From Neolentinus lepideus HHB14362 ss-1 (Eukaryota > Basidiomycota > Agaricomycetes > Gloeophyllales > Gloeophyllaceae): a stretch of 64,000 nt of DNA. The stretch covers positions 186,001-250,000 of the forward strand of contig KV425567.1 in the NCBI GenBank assembly GCA_001632425.1, given 5' to 3'. Below, in pieces: positions 11,337 through 20,975 of the stretch (position 1 is the first letter of the stretch; each line of letters begins with the position of its first letter). The notes under the pieces were generated by a model, which was not told where the DNA came from, did not search any database, and saw nothing but the letters and a program-made list of their open reading frames with translations. A program made the translations under genes and the position numbers.

Positions 11337-11518
11337 GAAGGTGCAGTACTTGGTGGGAGAGGGCAGGTTCTACGGTCGAAGTGACTCAAGCCCGAGGTCT
11401 TCTGTGGGCGCCCGATCGATCAGCTTAGATCGCCGGTTGATCTCTCGGCCATTATTCCTACGCTTTATTAACTCGGTCATCGCGTCCGCTTCGTATTGCG
11501 TTTGCCTGTCCCTCAGTA
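11337..11518. promoter_or_regulatory. divergent promoter shared by kynureninase and kynurenine 3-monooxygenase
   Basis: Only about 180 bases separate the kynureninase start (11336 or slightly upstream) from the 3-monooxygenase start (11519) on opposite strands. Two consecutive pathway enzymes therefore probably share one control region. No known binding motif stands out. Confidence 0.6.
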
Positions 11519-13741
11519 ATGGAACGGCCACAATCCCGTACAAGAAAGGTCGTCGTCGTGGGTGCCGGCCCCGTGGGCTGCCTGTCGGCAATGGCAATGG
11601 CACGCTTGGGCTGGGACGTCGAGGTTTATGACGGCAGGCCGGGTACGTTCATTGCATCGACGAGCTACATTCATATTGAGTATGCCAATACTTGTCAGAT
11701 ATCCGGCTGCCTTCGTCAAAGGCAGCTGCCCAACAACGCTCCATAAATTTGGCCATCTCTTCGCGCGGCATCTCTGCGTTGCAAGCGATCGACCCCGCTG
11801 CCGCTGACCGCTTCCTCCAGACCGTAATTCCCATGCGCGGTCGCATGATACATGACATCCAAGGTGCAATGCACAGCCAATTATATGATAGATATGGCCA
11901 GGTAATGCACTCTTTTTCTCCTGTCACGGACCTTGCCTGCCTTGTCCGCGAGGCAAGCAAAGTTCCAGGCTTTCCCAATTCAATTCTGGCATTTCGGCGA
12001 AATTCCAAATATAATTTAGTGCTCATCCTTCTATCTCCTTAGTGTATTAATTCCATTGACCGGGCCCTTCTCAACCAAGGCCTTCTGGACGAAGTCTCCT
12101 CCGTCCCGAATGTCCACATATTCTTCCAGCATAAAGTTAACGGGGTCAATTTTGAGGAAGGCAAACTGACTATTCAAGACATTGACTCCGGCTTAGATCG
12201 CGAGGTTTCTTTCGAATTCTGCATCGGGGCCGATGGCAGTTACTCCGTGGTCCGGCGCCAGCTCATGAGAGTGGTTCGGTTAGTTCCTGTCCCTCGTTTA
12301 AGGCAATTTATCAGCTGGAAGCAGACGCTGATTAGGGGCTCTTATTACATGCTTCGCATCTGATAATGCCTCGGACCAACCTCTGCCCAAACCGTCACAC
12401 GCACGGTAGCATGGATTATCAGCAAGGATTCATTCCTCATGAATATGTCGAACTCAAAATGCCAGCCGGTAAAGACGACTCGGGGAACCCAACGTTCTTA
12501 CTGGATCCTAATCATCTTCACATATGGCCGCGCCATTCATTCATGCTCATCGCACTTCCAAACAAGGTTAGGATATCTTATTGGTTATCTGTCTCCATTC
12601 TTTTTCTGTTCCCTTCCCGGGAGATTCTCACGTGCATGCTCTCTGAACCTAATATTATAGGACAAAACTTTCACCTGCACCCTTTTTGCGCCTACAGCGG
12701 AATTAGACGACCTGCGCGACCAGGCTACCATTTTGGCATGGTTTAAGCGATATTTCCCGGATGCGGTCGAGCTCATTGGTCAGAAAACGCTGCTAGACGA
12801 TTTCCAGCACAATCCCCGTAGCCCTCTCATGTCTATCAAGGTATGATCAAGTTCCGTCCTGTGGAACCAGAACTCGGCGCAAGAATAGCTCGATCATGGT
12901 GCTGACGACGCCTTGATCAACTATTTGCCCCCCAGTTTATTCCGGACTTGTTTTACGCCCGCTCATATTTTCTCTATTGGTTCCCAGGCGAAACCGTATC
13001 ACTACAAGGATCGCGCCGTTCTTCTCGGTGATGCGGCCCACGCTATGGTGCCTTTCTACGGCCAGGGTCTCAACTGCGGCTTAGAAGACGTCCGCGTGCT
13101 CGATTCACTCTTGCGCGCCGAAGGAGTGGACTCCAAAATACCGGAAAACCCTCGGGCAGACGCAGGATTCCAGAGCGCTACCGACGAGAAGAAGAGAGAA
13201 CCCGATGATGCCTTGGCTAGAGCTTTACAAAGATATTCTGATACCAGGCACAAGGACCTCGTGGCAATCTGCGACCTTGCGATGGACAACTTGTAAGTCA
13301 TTGATTTACCTATACTTGAGTTCACAATGACCGTTCTGCCACGTCGATCCTTCCGCCTTCTCACCAACTGCTGCGCCTATCCGGTTGCCCCGCAATAGCG
13401 TCGAAATGAGGCACGCTGTCACCACGCCTACTTACCTCTTCCGCAAGGCTCTGGATAACCTCCTCTATCTGGCAACGGCGCGCAAGCCTCCTGCAGCTTG
13501 GGACGGCGTACTTTCTGCCTCGTCTTCACCATTCCCGGCGGGACAGGCCAACGGCGAATGGCTCCCGCTCTATACAATGGTGACTTTCCGTCCAGATATC
13601 AGCTACAACGTCGCCAAAAGCAAGGCTGAGCGACAGTCTCGAATTCTGCTCGGCGTCGGGTGGTGTGCCACAGCAGTCACCGGAATGGTCTGCGTCGGCT
13701 TTGGATTAGCGCATCTGAATAAATTGTACCGGCGAGTGTGA
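11519..13741 (+). CDS. kynurenine 3-monooxygenase
   Basis: FAD-dependent hydroxylase (BNA4/KMO) converting kynurenine to 3-hydroxykynurenine with NADPH and O2 at the mitochondrial outer membrane. Visible motifs: the dinucleotide-binding [20 protein letters not shown] near the N-terminus; [14 protein letters not shown]; the DG motif [35 protein letters not shown], a KMO-specific substrate-side segment; [17 protein letters not shown]; and the GD motif [20 protein letters not shown]. The C-terminus has one hydrophobic span ([20 protein letters not shown]) followed by NKLYRRV, matching the membrane anchor of the family. The first intron follows GRPG and rejoins as [20 protein letters not shown]. 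At least six introns are present; some boundaries around 12.2-13.0 kb are approximate. It is adjacent to and divergent from kynureninase. Confidence 0.95.
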
Positions 13742-14150
13742 TGTTCTCCGCCACACGCTCGCCTGACGTCCTCTACGCCCATGCACTATAAACTGAACAT
13801 GAACCGCGATACTGGCGAGAAATTCATTGAAGATGAGGAGATAGGCGGAAAGGCACTGCATTTCCGTCGAGTATTTACATTGACAACGAATACATCATTC
13901 CATTCAAATGCGCAAGCTGACAACATGTCTACACATAATAAGGGCGGAGCAAAACATAGATAGAGGAGACAACAATCACATCAGTATGTACGTATGGACA
14001 TGGGACAAAACAATAGACAGCGGAAGTAAGCAGCTACAAGAGACATTAGACTCGTAAATAAACGGGTATCAAACATTGTACATTCTGCCCGCCTACTAGA
14101 GCCCAAGTATTTATGGCGAAAGGGAACCGTCCAGAGCAAGATTCTGGCAT
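13742..14150. other. intergenic region, convergent 3' ends
   Basis: About 400 bases between the stop codons of the 3-monooxygenase gene and the AT-hook gene. It is AT-richer than its flanks and presumably holds both 3' UTRs. No gene seen. Confidence 0.5.
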
Positions 14151-14773
14151 TCACGATCTGGACTTTGGCGGCCTCCCGCGCTTCCTCTTCTCGCCAGGAT
14201 TCACTTCGCCACCCTCTTCCTCCTTCTCGGCCGCGGCCGCTGCGCTCGTCTCAGGTTTGGGCAGCTTGGGAGGACGTCCGCGCCCTCGCTTCGGAGGGGG
14301 CTCGTCTGTGCCAGACTCGGCGGGGGCGGGTTTGGGCTGAGAGGTGTGCTAAATTGAACATGGTGGCGGGGGAATAACGATTCTTCGACTCACCTTGGGC
14401 GGCCTCCCCCTCTTTCGCTTCTCACTAGTCTCGCCAGAGCTAGCACCGGTCGTGGATATCGCAGTCTTGGATTTGTTCTTTGACCCCTTGGGTCGACCTC
14501 TGCCCCGCTTTACGGGTGCGGGGGGTTCGTCTGCCGGCTTCTTAGGCGCTCCTGAATTGGAGAAAAGGAAAGGGGGCGTCGTCAGCGATGCGGGCGGATG
14601 TCTTAGACGCGGCTCATCGATCAAAACGAGACTAGCGGCGAGAAAGTTGGAATGAGTATCTTACCGGCATCCTCGTCGCCAGTCTCGCCTGGCTGCTCTG
14701 CCTGGGGCTGCTCCTCGAGCTCATCGACCTCGGCGGCCTTTACGACGTCTTCTTGCTCGCCCGAGTCTGACAT
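14151..14773 (-). CDS. HMGA-like protein with four AT-hooks
   Basis: Small nuclear DNA-binding protein predicted to grip the minor groove of AT-rich DNA. It starts MSDSGEQEDVVKAAEVDELE, an acidic N-terminus. After a first intron it has APVKRGRGRPKGSKNKSK (hook 1) and KRKRGRPPK (hook 2). A second intron rejoins to HTSQPKPAPAESGTD, PPPKRGRGRPPKLPKPE (hook 3), and the last exon ends GEKRKRGRPPKSRS (hook 4) at the TGA at 14151-14153. Both introns restore frame cleanly. About 130 residues, with nothing globular. HMGA proteins of animals usually have three hooks. Yeast-like relatives vary, so orthology is not claimed; this is an architectural assignment. A CT-rich leader (purines on the plus strand) lies directly upstream at about 14800-14845. 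Confidence 0.85.
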
Positions 14774-15376
14774 GACGACTGTCGAGGCGAGGACGGCGGC
14801 GGGGGATGAAAAGAAGGGAAAGAAAGAAGACAAGAAATGGGAGCGTGTCTTTTTAATGGGTAAAACGCCCTTCGTTCCGAAAGGTCTCCGGATCTGTTCA
14901 AGTTGCAATTCTTCTCGCGTACATACGTGCACCAAAGCGGGTTTATTATATCTAGGGAATCTGGGGGTGGAATATAATTCGCCGGGCTAGAAAAAAGAAG
15001 ATTAATGATACGTAATAATCTTCTGGCGACCTGACTGCACGGCGATGCTGGTCTCGGCCCAGTCACTCATCGCCGCGGTGCCGCATGAATTCATCCCTTC
15101 CACTGCTGCCTCGCCGGGCCCATCGGCGGTGCAAGGAGCTGCCCGCCTTTTTTATCATTAAATTCCCGCCTTTCTTATCATTATTAAATTTGGATTACTG
15201 TCATCACTAATATATTCCCCTTTTATTTAAGACTCCGCGCCGCCTTCCACGAGACTCCGAGTAACTCCGCCCAAACAATGAAATCTCTCCCACGCCCCTC
15301 TGCGATCTGGGCCTTCTCGCCAGATTGCCACCCGCGTCACTGTCACTGTCACTACTTCCCTGCCCCGCTTTGCCAC
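14774..15376. promoter_or_regulatory. divergent intergenic region between the AT-hook gene and OS-9
   Basis: About 600 bases between two divergent starts. On the AT-hook side there is a purine-rich plus strand at about 14800-14845, which is a CT-rich leader in transcript sense. Near 15140-15230 there are AT-rich runs (including TTATTTAA) 150-230 bases before the OS-9 start. No gene seen. Confidence 0.5.
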
Positions 15377-17071
15377 ATGCGTCCACCCGCCGTCGTTGCC
15401 CTCCTCGTCGCCGTCGTCTTCGCCCGCTCCCCCCACTACATCCCCGAGGACCCCTACGCGTTTCCGAAATACAGAGTCACCTTCTTGAATGGCCTCCCTG
15501 TGTCAAACCACACCGCGCAGTCGTGGCTCCAAGATGGTCTGCGAGGCGGCGAACTCGAGTTCCTGGAACAGCCATGGCAGTCCAATCCATTAAGAAAGCG
15601 CATCAGTAGCGGTGGCGACGAGAAGGAGGCTGTCGCAGTCAGTCACTCAACTACTCTCATCAGAATGACAGTTGAGCATCCTCACGCACAGCTAGCCCGT
15701 CGCCAACTACTCGCTTGAGCTCATGAAAATAGGCCCCCAGCACTCGTATCTTTGCTTTGTCCCGCCTCCCGCAACAGCTTCATCACCGATAGAAGATTCT
15801 GAGCCGAATGTCACCCCTGTGCATAGCTGGTCCCTACTCCAGCCACTCTCTGGCACTTGTCTCTACGTACGCCCCCTTTCCCAGTGCCAGTAGTTCACCA
15901 TTGTAACGGGCTGGTGTCGCAGCACAGACAAGGTTGGTTTACATATTCGTACTGCCATAATTCGCACGTCCGTCAGTTCCGGGAGATGGCACATGCGCAC
16001 CCGCACCCTGGTAAGGCATTCATCACGTTGCTCTCAGCTATTTTAAAATTTCCATTATCAATTATGTGTGTAGGTGGCTACAGGCCAGAAGAGGACCCTG
16101 ATGTCAGTCAATCTATCAGTCCTCTTCCCCCGAAATTTCCGCTGATCTTCTAGACCTTATCTTGTGCAGTCCGAAGCCTACACGCTGGGCAGGGCCCCTC
16201 CTACCCCGGAGCCTGGCGCTGAGTTGACGGTTTCTGAAGAAGCCGCACTCGCCGCCAATCTAGAGCTGGCCCGTGATGCGGGGGCAAGTTATCTTGTTCA
16301 GCGGTGGGGAGACGGTACAATCTGTGACAAAACTGGCAAGCATCGCGAAATTGAAGTCCAGGTCTGTGATTACTTGAATGAATTGCAAGTGCGCCTCGGC
16401 TGACGCCTTTCGGTGTAATCGCGGGACGGTTCCTGAACGTCTAGTTTCACTGCTCTATGACCATGACAGACACAGTTCTGTTTGTAAAGGAGACCAAGAC
16501 CTGCCACTACGTCATGGTCATTCACACCCCTCGGCTATGCGGCGAACCCGGGTTTAAGTCCAGACACGAACAGCGCGAGGAAGCCTTCATTCGTTGTAGG
16601 GAGATCGTCGCAGCCACAGATGGCACCGACAAGAGCCTTCCCGAAACTGATTATCCGCTCAGTTTATCTCAGCGTGCACCCAAAAAACCTATATTGCCTC
16701 CGCCGGCGTCCAAGACGCCGCTGGAAGCTGCTACGGGCGCGTTGAAACAGGCACTGAGCGGTGAAGTACTCAATCGAGCTTTCGAGGCGCTGCTTGGCAC
16801 TGAACAAACACCAAGGGGTGAAGTCATTGTTGAGCGTCTAGGAGACGCGGACGTGATCATCGAATTCATCGATGCCGAGGGCCTGGTAGGGGATAATGAC
16901 GAAGGCCTTGAGGCGATATCACACGTGCACCTCGCCGAAGCTTTGCGTGCTGCTGGATTCGACATCAAGGGCGAGAAGGCTCGAACTCAGCAATCTCCAG
17001 GAACTGAAGAGAAGTCTGACGAGCCTGATGCTGACCACGATACTGAATCATTATCACACGACGAGTTCTGA
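15377..17071 (+). CDS. OS-9/Yos9-type ER lectin of ERAD
   Basis: Lectin that reads trimmed N-glycans on misfolded glycoproteins and hands them to the Hrd1 ubiquitin ligase in the ER lumen. The start at 15377 gives a signal peptide (MRPPAVVALLVAVVFARSPH); an upstream in-frame ATG at 15278 would bury it. Family motifs follow: YAFPKYRVTFLNGLPVSNHT; WLQDGLRGGELEFLEQPW; an MRH-domain start GWFTYSYCHNSHVRQFRE; SYLVQRWGDGTICDKTGKHR with the conserved W, G and C; and TCHYVMVIHTPRLCGEPGF. The acidic C-terminal region ends SLSHDEF, an HDEL-like ER-retention tail. Introns separate these pieces and some exon ends are approximate. The final stop is TGA at 17069-17071. Confidence 0.9.
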
Positions 17072-17517
17072 TATCTGTGTATCTAATGCATGCATTTATT
17101 TGATTGGTTGTCATTTATTGGTTTTTGAATCGGTCATACAAATGAGGTTATCGGTGGTTAAACAAGTCCGCCGGGCCATTGTGTAGAAATTACAGGTAAA
17201 GGATTTAATAACATTGGGCTCTATTAATAAAGATCGTGGAGACGAACGTAACAGAGCAGATAATAAAAACTTTTGAGTAGCCCTAGGGGTCGTAGTCGCC
17301 ATCTAGATTGGAGCAAATCAATAATAAATGACGTTAGATGGATATAGGGGCAGGTCGGAACGACGAGGCAAGAAACTCGAAGGGCAGATGCCTCGTCGGA
17401 GAATGGGACCAAATGTCTACACAGAAGCAGAAGTCCCAGGTGATACAAAGACATATGTACATAGACTTCGTCGCAGCCGTCCACTCGGCTATCTCTTGTG
17501 TGTTTGGTAAAGTGCCG
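17072..17517. other. intergenic region, convergent 3' ends
   Basis: About 450 bases holding the 3' flanks of OS-9 (plus) and the kinase gene (minus). No gene recognised. Confidence 0.5.
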
Positions 17518-20500
17518 CTAGAAGAAGCGCCGCTTGTTAGGTTTCTCGTCGACTGTGACCTTGATATGCTGATGAGTAGGCCTGACGCCTTCCATGGAGC
17601 ACGACGCGATGCTCGTGATCCAGTCGTCGCCATCGTCCTGTTCATCCAAGTCGTGACAATGGTCCTCGCAAACGTGGCCGATGGGGGTCTCGATGCCAGA
17701 GTGGTGGTGGCACCCACAAAGGAGGTCGTCGTGCTTGCCCCGGCCCTTGAGGAGGTCTGTGAGAGTGCAGCGAGCAGACGGCTCGATGTGCATCATCCGA
17801 CGCAAGGCAGGGCGCGTCTCGCGGGGGAGAAGTCGAAAGATAGATTCGGCACCTCCGCCGTGGAAGGTCGCAACAGAGGCGCTGCTATCCTTCCGGGAGC
17901 GCGTAGACTTGCTCCCAGAGCCGCCAGCAGCGCCGCGGATCGTCGTCTGCGACTCCTCCTTGACCCTCCGCTTCTTCTCGTCCTCCTTTTTCTTCTTGTG
18001 GTCGTCTTCCTCCTTGACAACAGTGAGCGCTTCGTCAGAGGCAGCCTTGACCCTCGGGCTAGTAGGCCCATTGAAGGTATTCGCTCTCGCCCTGTACGAC
18101 GGAGGCGTCGGCAACCCACCACCCACCGGCTTCGCAATCGGCGTCTTCACATCATCCTCGCTGAGCACCCCATCAATCGTCCTCGGCGGCTCATAGAACC
18201 CCGGCCCAAGGACAGGGCTCGCCGGCAAACTCTCCGTCGACTGCCCAGGCCGCGCAAAAGTACGCACACTCGGATCCATATCCTGCGGGCTCTCCACCCG
18301 CCGAAGCCCCAGCCCCAGCCCCTGCGCGCTACCCAGCGAAGCCGTATCCTCCCGCCAGGCCGCAGGCAAGGTGGCAGTGCTGCGCGACATGCTCGAATGC
18401 TGGAACGACTGGCGGACGCGGTCCCTCCGCACCTGCTCATGCGACCCCGCGGCGGCGAGCACAGAAGGCGGGTGCGACGGCGACGTCTGCGCCGTCGAGC
18501 TAAACGCCGTCTCGGACGCCGAGTACCCTGACGAGGACGCGATCGAGGGCGACCGGCTCGACACCGCCGTGCTCGTGAACACCGACGCGTCCGACGGGTC
18601 GAGGAACGCAGAAATGCTGTCCGCCCTCTGCGGCGTCGTCTGCAGATTCATCGAGCTGCTCCTAGAGCTCGGCTTCCTCGGCGGCGTCGCCGTCGCACTC
18701 TCCTTCTTCACCTCCCCATTCTCGTCAAGCGCAGGCACCTTTGGCACAGGCGGCGGCAAACTCGGCTTGCGGTCCTTCTTCTCCCGAAGGTCGGGATGCG
18801 CGTTGACGAAAGAGCGAAAGCTCGCGTCCTTCTTCGGGTCTGGGATCGTCCACGGGAACCGTCTCAGCACCATGCACATAAAGATAATGCCCACACTCCA
18901 CACGTCCGTCTTGCGCGGGTCGTACTGTTCCTGGCTCAGCACTTCAGGGGCGAGGTACGGGTCGCTCCCGACGACGCCCGTCGCGAGCGTCGGGCTCTTG
19001 CCCGGGTAGTGGAACACGGTAGCCGTCCCAAAATCAATGAGCTTGACGACATTATCCGTCGTCATCACGCAGTTGTCCAGCTTCAAGTCCCGATGCGCCA
19101 GGCCGAGCGAGTGGAGGTACTCGACCCCGTCGCATATCTGGCGGAACACGCAGTATATCTCAGGCCTCGTCATCTTGCCCGACATCACCACGCTGAACAG
19201 GTCGTACGGAGCGTACTCCATGACCTAATCCCACCACCGCGTCAAGGAGGAGATGAAAGAAAACGCAAGTTTCAATCAACTGCCCGCTCGACCAGAGCCA
19301 CCAACAGCGCAGATACGCACCTCGTAGTAATGCCCGTGGTCGCTGACGATGTCCATCGTCCTGATCACGTTGACGTGCTGCAGGGTAATGCCCACGCAAA
19401 ACTCGGCCGTCACCTTCTTCTGGTACTCCTTCTCGCTCTCGCCGTTGCGCTTGGGCCGGAACTCTTTCACGGCAAAGATGGCGCCTACAACGACGACTCC
19501 ATCAACACCTAAATGAAGGGTATAGACGATTGATGACCCACCATTATACCCATGCTTTGGCGCGCTCTTGATCAACCTCACAGTCCCACCCGCGCCACTG
19601 CCCAGCACCCTCCCCCACTTGCCATACTTCTTCGTCAGATGCGCCTGCGTCAGCGTCCCCATCGTCGGGATCTCATTCTTCCCTTCCCGATGGTGCTTCC
19701 CGTGGTGCTTGTCCTTGCCTCCCGACGTCGACCGCTTCTTGTCCGGCAGTGGTATCGGTGTCGCTGGCTCCCCAGACGAGCGCTGGCTCGCCAAGCTGAC
19801 CGCAGACGTACTCGACGTGATACTCGGACTGCCGACCCTCGATGACCGCGTCGGACTCGTCGACCCCGTGCTCAGCATCGACGAGTCGGCGGTGGGGCTT
19901 GGGGGGTCCGTGCTCCCATCGCTTGCCTTGCGCTCCTTCTTCTCGCTCTTCTCCTTGTCACCCTTGTCCTTGCGGATGAACGAGGAGAACCTCGACGGCT
20001 TGCCCTCGGGCGACGACAGGGTAAAGGAGCTCATGCGCTTGGGCGAGCCCTTCTTCTTCGAGGCCTCGAGCGTGGCATAGTCTTTCTCCTTTATATCGTC
20101 GTCCTTTGCGTGTGGGCGGATGCCGTTCTCTTGCGAGAGGTGGTGGGCATCCGCGACGACCGAGAGATCGATAATGTCGCGTCCGTTCACGGTGTCAAAG
20201 TGCTCGCCGCGGGCCTGCGACGAGGGCGGGATGTGAGGTCCAGGCGAGGGTGGTGGCGAGAAGGTGTTGGCGGTCATAACGGGTCGATGAGCGTGAACGC
20301 TGCTCTGGTCGCTTGAAGGGGTGTGAGTATCTGATGTCAAAGGCGAGTTGGGGTGCGAATGATGGGGCAAGGTGTGATTGAGGAAGCGCTTAAGCTCGTT
20401 AAAGGGGCCGTGGTGAAGCTTGACGGACTTGTCCTTGTGAGAGTCCTTGGGAAGATGGAGGGAGGGATGTGGGGGATCAGGAGGAGTATGAGGTTGTGAT

Positions 20501-20975
20501 GAGGCGACGGAAGAATAGCCCGAGGCAGGAGCGGAAGGCAGGGTGCTGCCGGGGACGAGAAGAGAGTCGGAGGGATCGTGTTCCCTCGGACTGCCGGGTG
20601 GACTGCATGTTGGAGGAGTAGCGGGCGCAGAAGGACGATGCAGAGCGCCTGTCATGGCAGATAAGGATAGCTTCTTCTGACGTATGGATTTGGCTGGAGA
20701 GGGAGCAGGAGCGGGTGTAGGAGATTGAGGGGGGTCGGCCACAGGGGAAGATGTGCGGGGTTGGGTGTCTTGTGGAGGAGCCTGGCAAGAAATACAAAGT
20801 AAGTAAGAATGCAAGGGTAGATACAAGAGAGTCGCGTATGACAGCCTACCTGCTCCTGCAGCTCTGCGGTGGCGAAGGTGCGCGAGGCGGAACGCAGATG
20901 GACTGGGCGGGAGTTGTTTGGAGGGCGGGGATTGGACGGAGAAGGGTCGAGGAGGATGGGAGAGGCAGAGAGCAT
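17518..20975 (-). CDS. Hal4/Sat4-type serine/threonine protein kinase
   Basis: Protein kinase of the fungal Hal4(Sat4)/Hal5 group, which in yeast controls potassium and amino-acid transporters at the plasma membrane. A long Ser/Pro-rich N-terminus begins at ATG 20975 ([18 protein letters not shown]). A first intron joins TAELQEQ to APPQDTQPR. The kinase domain starts near residue 430: [20 protein letters not shown] (glycine loop), [19 protein letters not shown] (ATP Lys), [33 protein letters not shown] (catalytic loop), [39 protein letters not shown], and [16 protein letters not shown]. All catalytic residues are intact. A low-complexity Ser-rich insertion of about 300 residues splits the end of the domain from its last helix ([15 protein letters not shown]). 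About 1,070 residues in total. Confidence 0.93.

Noticed and set aside
17338..18531. 397-codon plus-strand open frame
   Set aside because: It lies antisense to the last exon of the Hal4-type kinase, is Arg/Pro-rich as expected of a shadow frame of Ser/Ala-rich coding sequence, and has no recognisable domain.
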